Counted from the stretch's first letter, positions 9,728-21,285 are shown. The stretch: 64,000 nucleotides of DNA from Kocuria tytonis (GCF_003226895.2 NZ_PNJG02000001.1:310001-374000); one strand, 5' to 3'. The notes: generated by a model from the sequence alone, not told the origin. A program made the numbers and translations.

Positions 9728-10672
9728 CTAGCGGGTGGCGGGCACCGTGATCTCGTGGTCGTCGGTCAGGACCGTGCCGCGGTCGTCCGTGCCGCTGACC
9801 CGCACCGTGTAGGTGCCCGGCTGCAGGTCCACGGTGGTGCGCAGCTCCGTGCCCACGGTGGGGTCCGTGCCCGGGGTCGCCGCCCGGACGGAGTCCCCCT
9901 TCACACGCCGGTTGCTGGAGGTGATCTCCCAGCGCACGTTGTGCACGGCCGGCAGGACGCGTGCGAACACGGTGAGCGGGCTGGCGGGATCGGCACCCGT
10001 CTGGGGGTCGATGAGCCACACGGGGGCCGCCACGGCGGGATCCCGGGTGAGGGGGTCCCGCAGGTCCACGGACCCGAAGGCCCGGTAGCCGCTCTGCCCG
10101 TCCACCAGGATGCGCACCTCCTTGGCGGTGGAGGAGTCCAGCAGACCCGCCGTGACGGCCGCCGCCGAGACCGTGTACACCATCTGCTGCAGGGCCATCC
10201 GCGCGTCCTGCTCCGAGAGCTGGGCCGCGAAGGCCGTCGCCGGGAGGTCCACCGTGATGGTGCCGTCCGGTGACACGGAGGTGCCCACCGTGCTCACCGC
10301 GGACCACAGGGAGCGGTAGTCGGGGTCGGACGGCGCGGCGGTGGTGACCATGGTGGCGGCGCGTGCCACGGGATCCGCGGTGTCGACGTTCTGGGGAGTG
10401 CGGAACTCGCGGAAGAGGTATCCGGCCTGGTCCCCCGTCCCCACCCAGTACACCGGGGCCTGCTCCGTGGCCACGCCGTCCCCGGCGTTGTCGGTGCTCC
10501 CCGGTGCGGAGCCGATCCCCGGTGCCGCTGCGGAGCCGTTGTCCGGACGGTCCGCCGCGTTCCCGCACGCCGCCAGGGCGAGCACGAGAGCGGCGGTGAG
10601 GCCCGCGGCGAGCGTCCGGGGGAGCGGGGAGCGTCCGTTCGCGCGGTGCCGCGCCCGATCTCGTGCCGCCAT
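9728..10672 (-). CDS. GerMN and Gmad2 domain lipoprotein
   Basis: The 314-residue protein has a basic N-terminus, a hydrophobic stretch and the lipobox LAAC with Cys36, so it is probably lipid-anchored outside the membrane. Two domains follow. A GerMN-like domain at about 60-190 contains DPDYRSLWSAVSTV and GTITVDLP. A C-terminal Ig-like Gmad2 domain at about 205-314 has APVWLIDPQ and VHNVRWEIT. Neither domain has an established reaction; similar proteins occur near sporulation, wall or two-component genes. I chose ATG 10672 over a longer frame because GGGAGGAGG precedes it and the signal peptide then has normal length. Confidence 0.8.
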   Translation of the reverse strand: MAARDRARHRANGRSPLPRTLAAGLTAALVLALAACGNAADRPDNGSAAAPGIGSAPGSTDNAGDGVATEQAPVYWVGTGDQAGYLFREFRTPQNVDTADPVARAATMVTTAAPSDPDYRSLWSAVSTVGTSVSPDGTITVDLPATAFAAQLSEQDARMALQQMVYTVSAAAVTAGLLDSSTAKEVRILVDGQSGYRAFGSVDLRDPLTRDPAVAAPVWLIDPQTGADPASPLTVFARVLPAVHNVRWEITSSNRRVKGDSVRAATPGTDPTVGTELRTTVDLQPGTYTVRVSGTDDRGTVLTDDHEITVPATR

Positions 10673-10868
10673 GCCGCCTCCTCCCGTGCCACTCGTGTCC
10701 CGTCTGCCCGGACACACTATCGGGTACGCCGACCCGGTGGCATCATCCCCGGGCGCGCGCCGTCCCACAACCCGTCCGGGGGATCGGGGCGGGCCCCGCC
10801 GGTGCGTGGCGCGCCGCGGGACCCCCGTCCGATTGCCACGGGACACGCCCGGGCCCCGCCGCGACCGG

Positions 10869-10874
10869 TAGGCT
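10869..10874 (+). promoter_or_regulatory. -10 element TAGGCT, leaderless promoter of phoH
   Basis: TAGGCT ends 8 nt before the phoH ATG at 10883. No ribosome binding site lies between them. Confidence 0.5.
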
Positions 10875-10882
10875 GGGACGCG

Positions 10883-11983
10883 ATGACCGAACGACTCGAG
10901 GGGACCGACGCCCTGACCACCTCACCCAGTGACACCACCCGCGTGACCGTGCACCTCCCGGACCGGGACACCGCCCTGCGCTGCCTGGGCCACGCGGACA
11001 CCACCCTGCGCCTGCTCGAGGGCCAGTTCCCCGCGGTGCGCATGACCGTCCGGGACCTGGACGTGGCCCTGCAGGGGCCCGTCGTGGACACCCGCCTGGC
11101 GGCGTCGCTGCTCGAGGAGCTGCTGGCCATGGCGCGGCGCGGCACCGAGATCACCGAGCGCACCGTCCTGCGCGTGGCCCGCATGATGCGCGACGCCCAG
11201 GACATGCGGCCCTCCGGCGCGCTGTCCACGAGCATCCTCTCCACGCGCGGCAAGACCATCCGTCCCAAGACCGTGAACCAGAAGGCGTACGTGGACGCCA
11301 TCGACGAGCACACCGTGGTGTTCGGGATCGGTCCCGCCGGAACCGGCAAGACCTACCTGGCCATGGCCAAGGCCGTGCGGGCGCTGCAGGCCAAGGAGGT
11401 CAACCGGATCATCCTCACGCGCCCCGCGGTGGAGGCCGGCGAGCGGCTGGGGTTCCTCCCGGGCTCGCTCAACGACAAGATCGATCCGTACCTGCGTCCG
11501 CTCTACGACGCCCTGCACGACATGATGGACCCCGAGTCCATCCCCCGTCTCATGGAGGCCGGGAGCATCGAGGTGGCCCCGCTGGCGTACATGCGCGGAC
11601 GCACCCTCAACGACGCCTTCGTGATCCTGGACGAGGCCCAGAACACCACCCCCGAGCAGATGAAGATGTTCCTCACCCGGCTGGGCTTCGGCTCGCGCAT
11701 CGTGGTCACCGGTGACGTGACCCAGGTGGACCTCCCGGGGTCTTCCAAGTCCGGGCTGCGCCAGGTCCAGCACGTGCTGGGCGGCATCGAGGACATCGCG
11801 TTCTGCGAGCTCACCGCCGCGGACGTGGTGCGCCACGAGCTCGTGGGGGAGATCGTGGCCGCCTACGACCGGTTCGACACCACCAACAGGCACCGCGTGG
11901 AGCGCTCCCGCCGCAAGGAGGACCGCCGCGCGGCCCGCGCCGGCGGGGCACCGGATGCGGCCACGCAGGAGAGCACCTCGTGA
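10883..11983 (+). CDS. phoH: PhoH-like ATPase
   Basis: The 366-residue P-loop NTPase has Walker A GPAGTGKT at residues 150-157, Walker [12 protein letters not shown] and the conserved [12 protein letters not shown] region. PhoH-like proteins are predicted RNA-linked ATPases; the PhoH-YbeY pairing suggests a role in RNA processing, but no defined substrate is known. ATG 10883 was chosen because longer forms extend through the promoter and lack similarity. The stop overlaps ybeY by 4 nt (GTGA), and ybeY and era follow, the conserved operon. The C-terminus is Arg-rich. Confidence 0.95.
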   Translation: MTERLEGTDALTTSPSDTTRVTVHLPDRDTALRCLGHADTTLRLLEGQFPAVRMTVRDLDVALQGPVVDTRLAASLLEELLAMARRGTEITERTVLRVARMMRDAQDMRPSGALSTSILSTRGKTIRPKTVNQKAYVDAIDEHTVVFGIGPAGTGKTYLAMAKAVRALQAKEVNRIILTRPAVEAGERLGFLPGSLNDKIDPYLRPLYDALHDMMDPESIPRLMEAGSIEVAPLAYMRGRTLNDAFVILDEAQNTTPEQMKMFLTRLGFGSRIVVTGDVTQVDLPGSSKSGLRQVQHVLGGIEDIAFCELTAADVVRHELVGEIVAAYDRFDTTNRHRVERSRRKEDRRAARAGGAPDAATQESTS

Positions 11984-12486
11984 GCGTCGAGTTCGACCTC
12001 CCCTGGGAGACCCCCGAGGAGCAGGCGGGCCTGGGCAGCGCGTACCGGGCCGTGGACACCGCGCAGCTCGGTGCGCTCGTGGACCTCGCGTTCGCCCGGT
12101 GGCACCTGCACCCGGAGACGGAGGTGTCGATCGCGGTGGTGGACGAGGCCCGCATGGCGCAGCTGCACGAGCAGTGGCTGGACCTGCCCGGTGCCACGGA
12201 CGTGATGTCCTTCCCCATGGACGAGCTGCGCGAGGGCACGGCCGCGGAGCCCACGCTGGGGGTTCTGGGGGACGTGGTGCTGTGCCCGCCCGTGGCGCAG
12301 CGCCAGGCGGCGGCCGCCGGGCACAGCACCCAGGACGAGCTGTGCCTGCTCACCGCCCACTCGCTGCTGCACCTGCTCGGCCACGACCACGCCCGGGAGG
12401 ACGAGCGCGCACGCATGTTCGCCGCCCAGCGCGCCCTGCTCGAGGAGTTCCTCGGTCGGGACGCGCCCGTGGAGACCATGGCGTGA
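11980..12486 (+). CDS. ybeY: Endoribonuclease YbeY
   Basis: The 168-residue metalloprotein has the zinc motif HxxxHxxxxxH at H127, H131 and H137, inside AHSLLHLLGHDH. YbeY takes part in 16S rRNA 3' maturation and ribosome quality control in the cytoplasm. The GATDVMSFPMDE motif preceding the zinc site is typical. The GTG start overlaps the phoH stop, so translation is coupled. The CorC-like gene often found between ybeY and era is absent here; only 73 nt separate them. Confidence 0.96.
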   Translation: MSVEFDLPWETPEEQAGLGSAYRAVDTAQLGALVDLAFARWHLHPETEVSIAVVDEARMAQLHEQWLDLPGATDVMSFPMDELREGTAAEPTLGVLGDVVLCPPVAQRQAAAAGHSTQDELCLLTAHSLLHLLGHDHAREDERARMFAAQRALLEEFLGRDAPVETMA

Positions 12487-12559
12487 GCCGCCCGCAGCCC
12501 CTCCCGCACCACCGCGCTCCGGCGTTCCAGACCCCCGACCGCACGACCGAGGACACAGC

Positions 12560-13609
12560 ATGAGCCAGGACCCGACCGCCGCACCCCAGGACTTCCGCGC
12601 CGGATTCGCGGTGTTCGTGGGCCGCCCCAACGTGGGCAAGTCCACGCTGACCAACGCGCTCGTGGGCCAGAAGGTGGCCATCACGTCCAACCGCCCGCAG
12701 ACCACCCGGCACACCATCCGCGGCATCGTGCACCGCACGGACGGGCAGCTGGTCCTCGTGGACACCCCCGGTATGCACCGCCCGCGCACGCTGCTGGGCC
12801 AGCGCCTCAACGACGTCGTCGCGGAGACCCTCGGGGAGGTGGACGTGATCGGCTTCTGCGTGCCCGCCGACCAGAAGGTGGGCCCGGGGGACCGATACAT
12901 CGCGCAGCAGGTCGTGGCCGCCGTGGGGCGCACCCCGGTGGTCGCGGTCGTGACCAAGGCGGACCTCGTGCCCCGGGACCGGCTCGCCGAGCAGCTGATC
13001 GCGGTCACGGAGCTGGGCCGGGAGGTCGTCACCGCGGAGCGCGCGCACCGCGAGGCGCGAGGACGACGCGGCGCCGCGGCGTCGTCGACACCGGGTGCCG
13101 CCCCCGCGGAACGCGGCGGCGCCGCGGAGGACTCGGCCGGCTGGGCCCACGTGATCCCCGTGAGTGCCACGGACGGGTTCCAGATGGCCGAGCTCGCGCA
13201 GCTGCTCGTGGCCATGATGCCCGTCTCGCCCCCGCTGTACCCGGAGGGGGACCTCACGGACGAGCCCGAGGTCACCATGATGGCCGAGCTCATCCGCGAG
13301 GCCGCCCTGGAGGGCGTGCGGGATGAGCTGCCGCACTCCCTGGCCGTGGTGGTAGACGAGGTCTCCGAGCGCGAGGGCCGTTCCCCGGACAACCCCATGC
13401 TGGACGTGCACGCGAGCCTGTACGTCGAGCGGCCGTCGCAGAAGGCCATCGTGATCGGCAGGCGCGGCGCGCGCCTGCGGGAGATCGGCACGAGTGCGCG
13501 CGCCCAGATCGAGTCCCTGCTGGGCACGCGGATCTACCTGGACCTGCACGTGAAGGTCGCCAAGGAGTGGCAGCGGGACCCCAAGCAGCTCTCGAAGCTC
13601 GGATTCTGA
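12560..13609 (+). CDS. era: Ribosome-assembly GTPase Era
   Basis: The 349-residue GTPase binds the 3' end of 16S rRNA. It has G1 GRPNVGKST at 21-29, DTPG at 68-71, TKAD at 132-135 and SAT at 202-204, and a C-terminal KH domain with GRRG. Typical Era has about 300 residues. The surplus comes largely from an Ala/Gly/Arg-rich insertion at about 158-193 between G4 and G5. The start is ATG 12560. It follows ybeY in the conserved phoH-ybeY-era order. Confidence 0.97.
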   Translation: MSQDPTAAPQDFRAGFAVFVGRPNVGKSTLTNALVGQKVAITSNRPQTTRHTIRGIVHRTDGQLVLVDTPGMHRPRTLLGQRLNDVVAETLGEVDVIGFCVPADQKVGPGDRYIAQQVVAAVGRTPVVAVVTKADLVPRDRLAEQLIAVTELGREVVTAERAHREARGRRGAAASSTPGAAPAERGGAAEDSAGWAHVIPVSATDGFQMAELAQLLVAMMPVSPPLYPEGDLTDEPEVTMMAELIREAALEGVRDELPHSLAVVVDEVSEREGRSPDNPMLDVHASLYVERPSQKAIVIGRRGARLREIGTSARAQIESLLGTRIYLDLHVKVAKEWQRDPKQLSKLGF

Positions 13610-13694
13610 CCCGCCCCCGCACCACGCACGGTGCGCGGTCCCGACCCCCGGACGGGATCGCGCCACCCTCCCCACACACCCCCAGGAGCCCACG

Positions 13695-15302
13695 GTGGAC
13701 CCCAGTTCAGCGCCCCGCCGGCGCCGCGCAGCCACGACCGACGCCGCACCGTGGGCCACCCACCCGGCGCGCCGCACCGACAGCTCGGGCGAGCCGTTCG
13801 ACCTGCGCCAGACCGGACGCCACCACCGCGCCCACGAGCACCGGGTCTCGGCCCGCAGGATCGCCGTCATCCTCACGGTCCTCGCGCTGCTGGCGGGCAT
13901 CGGGATCGGCGGCATCGCCGCCCTGCGGCTCGCCGGGAACCTGACGTCGAGCCCCCTGAACCTCTCCGACGGGGCGGACAGCACGGACGAGGGACCCCTG
14001 GACATCCTCGTGATGGGATCCGACACCCGCAGCGGTCGGGGCAACAGCGCCTACGGGAGCAAGGACGACGCCGAGGGCCGCACGGACGTCATGATGCTCG
14101 TCCACGTCACCGAGCGCCGCGACGCCGTGACGGTGGTGTCCTTCCCGCGGGACCTCATCGTGGACATCCCGCAGTGCACGGACCCGGAGACCCACAAGGT
14201 GTACCCCGCGGAGAAGGACATGCTCAACAGTGCCGTGGAGCGCGGCGGCCCCGGCTGCACCGTGGCCGCGATCGACGAGCTCACGGGCGTGAGCATCGAC
14301 CACTTCATGCTCGCGGACTTCAACGCGGTCAAGGAGCTCTCCAGCGCGGTGGGCGGTGTGCAGGTGTGCGTCAACGAGGCCGTGGACGATCCCAAGTCCG
14401 GCCTCAAGCTCCCCGCGGGCATCTCCTCCGTGGAGGGGGAGCAGGCACTGGCGTTCCTGCGCTCCCGCGCCGCGTTCGGCAACGGCGGGGACGAGTCCCG
14501 GATCCGCTCGCAGCAGTCCCTCCTGGCCTCGCTCACGCGCAAGATCCAGGCGGACGGCACCCTCGCCGACCTGCCGCAGCTCTACCGCATCGCCGAGGTG
14601 ATGACCCAGAACCTGCACGTGGACCAGGGACTGACCTCGATCCCCACCCTGGTGGACACCGCCAGGACGTTCAACGGCATCGATCCCGGACGCATCGCCT
14701 TCGTGACCGCTCCCACCCGCCCCCACCCGCAGGACCCCAACCGGCTGCAGCTGAACGAGAAGCCGGCCGACGACCTGTTCGCCACGCTGCGCAGGGACGT
14801 GGCGGTCACCGGGGCCAAGACCTCGGGTTCGCCCGCCCCCTCGGGGAAGGCCTCCGGTGGGGACGCCGCGCGCGGTCCGGGCGCGGCGACGTCGTCGAGC
14901 CCCGCGACCACGCCGGAGGAGACGGGACCGGCGGTGGATCCCGCCATCGTGCCGGTGAGCGTGAGCAACCGCTCCGAGGCCGGCGGCCGGGACGCGCAGG
15001 TCGTGAGGACGCTCGCGAAGGCCGGCTACCGCCAGGCGCGCTCCGAGTCCTCGGGTCCGCAGCTCGCCGCCACGCAGATCTTCTACGCCCCGGACTGGGC
15101 ACCGGCCGCCGAGGACGTTGCCAGGACCCTGAACGTCTCCCGGGACCAGCTCGTGGCCAGCTACGACGTCGCCGGGATCGAGGTGGCCGTGGGGCAGGAC
15201 TTCACGAGCGGGGACCGCATGACCGGGGACCGCGCCCTGCCCGAGGACCTGCAGGGGCAGACGGCCGAGCAGTTCACGTGCCAGGCCACGGCGGAGCAGT
15301 GA
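13695..15302 (+). CDS. LytR-CpsA-Psr family wall polymer ligase
   Basis: This 535-residue protein has a cytoplasmic basic N-terminus, one transmembrane helix at about 54-78, an extracellular LCP domain at about 95-270 and a C-terminal LytR_C domain at about 430-525. The LCP domain contains LDILVMGSDTR, the Arg-rich loop and FPRDLIVDIP. LCP enzymes transfer wall polymers such as teichoic acid, teichuronic acid or arabinogalactan from lipid carriers to peptidoglycan. The GTG start follows CCAGGAG. Its substrate here could be the anionic polymer made by the cluster beyond 46 kb, but that is only an inference. A Ser/Pro/Ala-rich linker joins the two outer domains. Confidence 0.92.
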   Translation: MDPSSAPRRRRAATTDAAPWATHPARRTDSSGEPFDLRQTGRHHRAHEHRVSARRIAVILTVLALLAGIGIGGIAALRLAGNLTSSPLNLSDGADSTDEGPLDILVMGSDTRSGRGNSAYGSKDDAEGRTDVMMLVHVTERRDAVTVVSFPRDLIVDIPQCTDPETHKVYPAEKDMLNSAVERGGPGCTVAAIDELTGVSIDHFMLADFNAVKELSSAVGGVQVCVNEAVDDPKSGLKLPAGISSVEGEQALAFLRSRAAFGNGGDESRIRSQQSLLASLTRKIQADGTLADLPQLYRIAEVMTQNLHVDQGLTSIPTLVDTARTFNGIDPGRIAFVTAPTRPHPQDPNRLQLNEKPADDLFATLRRDVAVTGAKTSGSPAPSGKASGGDAARGPGAATSSSPATTPEETGPAVDPAIVPVSVSNRSEAGGRDAQVVRTLAKAGYRQARSESSGPQLAATQIFYAPDWAPAAEDVARTLNVSRDQLVASYDVAGIEVAVGQDFTSGDRMTGDRALPEDLQGQTAEQFTCQATAEQ

Positions 15303-15359
15303 GCACCCGGTGAACGGCGCCCCCGGCCGCGGCGACCGGGTGGGCCCGGACGTGGATGG

Positions 15360-15365
15360 TACGTT
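15360..15365 (+). promoter_or_regulatory. -10 element TACGTT before the leu leader peptide
   Basis: TACGTT ends 7 nt before the ATG of the leader peptide at 15373. The leader would therefore be translated from the very 5' end of the transcript. Confidence 0.45.
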
Positions 15366-15372
15366 GGATCAC

Positions 15373-15414
15373 ATGCGGTCCGGCGTGCAGCAACTCCTGC
15401 TTACGTGCCGCAGC

Positions 15415-15423
<9 letters not shown>
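15373..15423 (+). CDS. leuL: leuA leader peptide with three consecutive Leu codons
   Basis: A 16-residue reading frame, MRSGVQQLLLTCRSGA, ends in TGA at 15421-15423, 78 nt before leuA. Three successive leucine codons (CTC CTG CTT, 15394-15402) are the hallmark of a leucine-sensing leader. The ATG lies 7 nt after a TACGTT -10 element, with no ribosome binding site, so it is probably leaderless. The leader RNA can fold at 15381-15410, a stem with arms CGGC..GCAG and CTGC..GCCG that places the Leu codons in and next to the loop. Leader peptides upstream of leuA are known in Actinobacteria. This one is inferred from sequence only. Confidence 0.75.
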
Positions 15424-17253
<1,830 letters not shown>

Positions 17254-17270
17254 GCGCAGAGCCGCAGACG

Positions 17271-17314
17271 TGCCGCGGGCCCCGTTCCTCGCCCGAGGAA
17301 CGGGGCCCGCGGCA
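17271..17314 (+). terminator. Strong terminator after leuA
   Basis: A perfect 20-bp stem (17271-17290 with 17295-17314) closes a GCCC loop, 18 nt after the leuA stop. There is no T-run, which is usual for terminators in very GC-rich actinobacteria. Confidence 0.85.
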
Positions 17315-17456
17315 CACCGTCCTCGCCCCGCGCACGACGGCGGCGGGGGCAGTGGCGTCGCACGGCGGCACCCCCGGACAGCGGCCGCCGCCCGGGGGTG
17401 CCGCGAGCCGACCGCTGAACCGGATCCTCCGCGGCATCGGTCCCCGCGCGAGGTGA

Positions 17457-17462
17457 CACAAT
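17457..17462 (+). promoter_or_regulatory. -10 element CACAAT, leaderless promoter of recO
   Basis: CACAAT ends 6 nt before the recO GTG at 17469, again with no ribosome binding site between them. Confidence 0.4.
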
Positions 17463-17468
17463 GGCGCC

Positions 17469-18227
17469 GTGGCCCGATCAACCTTCGCCTCGCGCAGCTA
17501 CCGCGACGACGCCGTGGTGCTGCGCACCTACAAGCTGGGCGAGGCGGACCGGATCGTGATCCTGCTGACCGCCGAGCACGGGCAGGTGCGCGCCGTGGCC
17601 AAGGGCGTGCGACGCACCACCTCACGCTTCGGCGCGCGGCTGGAGCCGTTCAACGTGGCCCAGGTGCAGCTCGTGCACGGACGCACCCTCGACATCGTGT
17701 CCCAGGCCGTGGGCAAGCGCTCCTACGGTGAGGCCATCGTGGCGGACTACGAGCGCTACACCGCCGCCGCCGCCATGGTGGAGACCGCGGAGAAGCTCAC
17801 GGCGGACGACTACGACACCGCGGCCCAGCACTACCGGCTGCTCGTGGGGGCACTGTCCTCGGTCTCGCGCGGACTGCACGAGCCCGGGCGCATCATGGAC
17901 TCGTACCTCCTGCGCGCCGTGGCCCTGGCCGGGTGGGCGCCGAGTTTCGTGGACTGCGCGCGGTGCGGTGCCCCCGGACCCCACCGCTCGTTCTCCGCCG
18001 CCCTCGGTGGCGCCGTGTGCCCGCAGTGCCGCCCCCCGGGTTCCGCGGCTCCCAGTGAGGCCACGTTCGCGCTGCTCGACGGGCTCCTGCACGGGCACTG
18101 GCCTACGATCGACGCCGCCGACGCCAGGACCGCGCGGGCGGCGGCCGGTTTCGTGGCCGCCTACATCCAGTGGCACATGGAGCGCACCGTGAAGGCACTC
18201 GCCCTCGTGGAACGCGCCGAGGGCTGA
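17469..18227 (+). CDS. recO: DNA repair protein RecO
   Basis: The 252-residue recombination mediator loads RecA onto SSB-coated single strands within the RecFOR pathway. It has an N-terminal OB fold ([17 protein letters not shown] near 18-34), a helical C-terminal part and a zinc site C-x2-C (CARCGAPG) with C-x2-C (CPQC). The start is GTG 17469. The order leuA-recO-uppS is conserved in actinobacteria. uppS follows after 69 nt and has its own ribosome binding site. Confidence 0.95.
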   Translation: MARSTFASRSYRDDAVVLRTYKLGEADRIVILLTAEHGQVRAVAKGVRRTTSRFGARLEPFNVAQVQLVHGRTLDIVSQAVGKRSYGEAIVADYERYTAAAAMVETAEKLTADDYDTAAQHYRLLVGALSSVSRGLHEPGRIMDSYLLRAVALAGWAPSFVDCARCGAPGPHRSFSAALGGAVCPQCRPPGSAAPSEATFALLDGLLHGHWPTIDAADARTARAAAGFVAAYIQWHMERTVKALALVERAEG

Positions 18228-18296
18228 GCCGCTCCGGACGCCCCGGGGAGAGGTCCTAGGGTGGGGGAGTACCACCGTCACCCGAGAGGACCCCGC

Positions 18297-19088
18297 GTGA
18301 ACAGCTTCTCCCCGCCGCCGCCGCACCCCAGCGGTGAGACCGCACCGGCGATCGACCGCTCCGCCCTGCCGCAGCACCTGGCGCTCGTGATGGACGGCAA
18401 CGGCCGCTGGGCGAACGAACGCAACCTGCCACGGACCGAGGGCCACCGCGCGGGGGAGCGCGCGCTCATGGACGTGGTGGCCGGCGCCATCGACCTGGGG
18501 ATCCCGTACGTGTCCGCCTACGCGTTCTCCACCGAGAACTGGAAGCGCTCACCCTCCGAGGTGGCGTTCCTCATGAACTTCACCGGGGACGTGATGGCCC
18601 GTCAGCTACCCACCTTCCAGGAGTGGGGGATCAGGGTGCGGTGGGCCGGGCGCCGCCCCCGGCTGTGGGGCTCCGTGATCAAGCGGCTCGAGACCGCCGA
18701 GGAGCAGACGCGGGACAACGACGTGATCACCCTGACCATGTGCGTGAACTACGGCGGACGCGCCGAGATCGCGGACGCCGCCGCCGCCATGGCCAGGGAT
18801 GCCAGGGCCGGGGTGCTCAAACCCGGGTCCATCACGGAGGACACGGTGCAGCGCTACCTGGACGAGCCGCAGCTGCCGGACGTGGACATGTTCCTGCGCT
18901 CCTCCGGGGAGCAGAGACTGTCCAATTTCATGCTGTGGCAGTCCGCGTACGCGGAAATGACCTTCCTGGACGTGCTGTGGCCGGACATGGACCGCCGTGT
19001 GCTGTGGCGGGCCGTCCAGGACTACGTCGACAGGGACCGTCGGTACGGCGGAGCCGTGGACCGGTCGTCCGAGGGGGAGGATCAATGA
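18297..19088 (+). CDS. uppS: Isoprenyl transferase (cis-prenyl diphosphate synthase)
   Basis: The 263-residue cis-prenyltransferase elongates isopentenyl units to the polyprenyl lipid carrier of wall glycans. It has the catalytic Asp33 in [10 protein letters not shown] and the C-terminal signature [16 protein letters not shown] chose GTG 18297 because GAGAGGA lies about 6 nt upstream; a longer frame from 18261 lacks one. Actinobacteria often have two such enzymes of different product length, and the sequence alone does not settle whether this makes the decaprenyl or a shorter product. Confidence 0.93.
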   Translation: MNSFSPPPPHPSGETAPAIDRSALPQHLALVMDGNGRWANERNLPRTEGHRAGERALMDVVAGAIDLGIPYVSAYAFSTENWKRSPSEVAFLMNFTGDVMARQLPTFQEWGIRVRWAGRRPRLWGSVIKRLETAEEQTRDNDVITLTMCVNYGGRAEIADAAAAMARDARAGVLKPGSITEDTVQRYLDEPQLPDVDMFLRSSGEQRLSNFMLWQSAYAEMTFLDVLWPDMDRRVLWRAVQDYVDRDRRYGGAVDRSSEGEDQ

Positions 19089-19252
19089 TCCACCTCTCGC
19101 GGGAAAGAAGTTTCTTGTACAACTTGATGGTTAGATCTCAAGTCTGATGTAGGAGTCTAAAGATCCGTGACCGGTGATGGCGATGTCGTGGCGCTGCGAA
19201 CCGCGCCCACCCCCGGCCGGATCCGTTGCCGGGGTGTGAAAAACTGTGGACC

Positions 19253-20347
19253 ATGCGCGTGTACCCCGTCTTCTTCAAGGTCGCTTTCTCCTGGATGGAT
19301 CCCGAACTCGCCCACACCCTGGGCTTCGCGGGGATCAAACTCGCCCACCGGTCCGGTCTCGGTCGCCTGCTGAGCCGGCTGACGGCTCCGGACGCCGGCG
19401 CCGCGGTGCAGGTCATGGGACTCACGTTCCCCTCGCCGTTCGGACTCGCCGCAGGCTTCGACAAGGGGGCCACGGGGACCCACGCCCTCACGGACCTCGG
19501 GTTCGGTCACGTGGAGATCGGCACCGTCACGGGCCGCGCCCAGCCGGGCAATCCCAGACCCCGCCTGTTCCGCCTGGTCCGGGACCGCGCCGTGATCAAC
19601 CGGATGGGCTTCAACAACGACGGCGCCGAGGCGGTGGCCCCGAGGGTCGCCGCGGCACTGCAGAGCCTCGCGCAGGAGTCGATCCGCACCGGACGTCCGC
19701 GCCCCGTGGTGGGCGTCAACATCGGCAAGACGAAGGCCGTGGGGCTCGAGGACGCCGTGGGGGACTACGTCCGCAGCACGCGGGTGCTCGCACCGTACGC
19801 GGACTACCTCGTGGTGAACGTGTCGTCCCCCAACACCCCAGGGCTGCGTCAACTGCAGGAGCTGGACTCCCTGCGGCCGCTGCTGGGCGCCGTGCGCCGG
19901 GAGGCGGACCGCGTGACGAACCGACGCGTGCCCCTGCTCGTGAAGATCGCCCCGGACCTCGCGGACCAGGACGTGCTGGCCGTGGCGGACCTGGCCCTGG
20001 AGCTGGGACTGGACGGGATCGTGGCCACGAACACCACGATCGCCCGGGAGGGGCTCGGTCTGCGCAGCAGCCCGGAGGAGGTGACGCGGTGCGGCGCCGG
20101 CGGACTCTCGGGACCGCCCGTGCGGCGTCGGGCCGTGGCCGTGCTCAGGCTCCTGCGGGAGCACGTGGGGGACCGGCTCGTGCTCGTGTCCGTGGGCGGG
20201 GTGACGAGCGCCGAGGATGTCCGTGAGCGCCTGGATGCCGGCGCGGCACTGGTGCAGGGCTACACCGCGTTCCTCTACGAGGGTCCGTTCTGGGCGGCCA
20301 GGATCAATCGCGGGCTGCGGCGTGCGGCACGGGGCACGTCCCGCTGA
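19253..20347 (+). CDS. pyrD: Dihydroorotate dehydrogenase (quinone), class 2
   Basis: The 364-residue flavoenzyme oxidises dihydroorotate to orotate and passes electrons to quinone at the membrane. It has the N-terminal membrane-associating helices of class 2 ([21 protein letters not shown]), the FMN-binding barrel with [12 protein letters not shown] carrying the catalytic Ser, and [12 protein letters not shown] near the C-terminus. ATG 19253 begins the conserved N-terminus, and no clear ribosome binding site precedes it. The 164 nt upstream include an unusual AT-rich tract. A terminator follows. Confidence 0.96.
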   Translation: MRVYPVFFKVAFSWMDPELAHTLGFAGIKLAHRSGLGRLLSRLTAPDAGAAVQVMGLTFPSPFGLAAGFDKGATGTHALTDLGFGHVEIGTVTGRAQPGNPRPRLFRLVRDRAVINRMGFNNDGAEAVAPRVAAALQSLAQESIRTGRPRPVVGVNIGKTKAVGLEDAVGDYVRSTRVLAPYADYLVVNVSSPNTPGLRQLQELDSLRPLLGAVRREADRVTNRRVPLLVKIAPDLADQDVLAVADLALELGLDGIVATNTTIAREGLGLRSSPEEVTRCGAGGLSGPPVRRRAVAVLRLLREHVGDRLVLVSVGGVTSAEDVRERLDAGAALVQGYTAFLYEGPFWAARINRGLRRAARGTSR

Positions 20348-20372
20348 CGCGGAAGGTCCCGTGGAACGCGAA

Positions 20373-20399
20373 GAGGGCCGGTCCACGGGACCGGCCCTC
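20373..20399. terminator. Terminator between pyrD and DUF3043 gene
   Basis: A 12-bp perfect stem (20373-20384 with 20388-20399) encloses a 3-nt loop between two convergent genes. It starts 26 nt after pyrD and 31 nt past the other gene's stop. Confidence 0.85.
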
Positions 20400-20429
20400 C
20401 TCGCGTGGTGCCTCGCGCGGCGAGTGGAG

Positions 20430-21095
20430 CTACTCGGGACGCTCCCCGCGGCGCACCTGCGGCTTGGGCAGACGCAGCCTGCGGATGGTGAACGTGCGCA
20501 TGGCCGCGTACCACCGCGTGCCGCCCTGGACGGTGCCGAACTTTCGTCGCATGGCGGCGTGCATCCGCTGGGACATGATCACGGCGTCCAGGACGCACAG
20601 TGCGATGTAGCCGTACACCACCCAGATCACGGTCATGACCACGGACTGCATCGGCAGGAACAGCAGGAGGAAGATCACCAGGAGCAGCACGATCACGTAC
20701 TCGCCGATGTTGAAGCGGGAGTCCACCCAGTCCCGGGCGAAGCGCCGCTGCGGACCGGCGTCCCGCGGCCCCAGGTAGCGCTCGTCCCCGGCGGCCATGC
20801 CCGCCTGGGCCCGCGCCCGGCGTTCGCGCTCGGCCACCCGGGACTCGGCCTTGGCGGCCTTGCGGTCCTCGGGGATCAGGGGCCTGCGACGCGCGGCCTC
20901 CTGCTCCTTCCGCGTGGGCGTGGGGCGGCCCTTCTTTCCCGCAGCCGCGTGGGCGTCGCGAGGTCGCCCGTCACCACCGGCGGCGTCGTCCGTCGCGGGG
21001 GCCCGCACGGCGGATGAGCCCGCGGAGCGGGTCACGGCCGAGGCGCGCACGGCGGTGGAACCGGAGGATTGCTCTGACTTCTTGCGTCCAAACAC
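20430..21095 (-). CDS. DUF3043 membrane protein
   Basis: The 221-residue protein has about 60 disordered residues, a long charged Lys/Arg/Glu-rich region and two transmembrane helices at about 132-148 and 151-171, followed by a basic tail. This is the DUF3043 family, restricted mainly to Actinobacteria and without a known function. The start at 21095 is ATG. Its upstream region holds three copies of a palindromic repeat (21121-21266) shared with the divergent dipeptidase gene. Confidence 0.85.
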   Translation of the reverse strand: MFGRKKSEQSSGSTAVRASAVTRSAGSSAVRAPATDDAAGGDGRPRDAHAAAGKKGRPTPTRKEQEAARRRPLIPEDRKAAKAESRVAERERRARAQAGMAAGDERYLGPRDAGPQRRFARDWVDSRFNIGEYVIVLLLVIFLLLFLPMQSVVMTVIWVVYGYIALCVLDAVIMSQRMHAAMRRKFGTVQGGTRWYAAMRTFTIRRLRLPKPQVRRGERPE

Positions 21096-21120
21096 CGGGC
21101 CAGCCTAGCGGAGTGCGGCG

Positions 21121-21266
21121 GTGCCCACGCGCGCGTGTCCCCCGGAGGAGGAGGCGGCCGCCCTCGCGTCGCTGAACCCGCGGTGCCCACGCGCGCGTGT
21201 CCCCGGAGCGGGGCCCGCGGTGGAGGCGGCCATGCCGGTGCGGTCCCCACGCGCGCGTGTCCCCGG
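21121..21266. repeat. Three copies of a CACGCGCGCGTG-centred repeat
   Basis: Near-identical 23-24 bp units begin at 21121, 21183 and 21243, so they are spaced by 62 and 60 nt. Each contains the perfect 12-bp palindrome CACGCGCGCGTG followed by a run of C. Weaker similarity continues between units (GGAGGCGGCC motif). They fill the divergent gap between the DUF3043 gene and the dipeptidase gene. They could be operator sites or a dispersed intergenic repeat. Confidence 0.85.
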
Positions 21267-21285
21267 CGGGACGCGGTGCCGCGGC

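Noticed and set aside
21121-21266. CRISPR-like array
   Set aside because: Only three units occur, the spacers are partly similar to each other and no cas gene is near, so this is an intergenic repeat.
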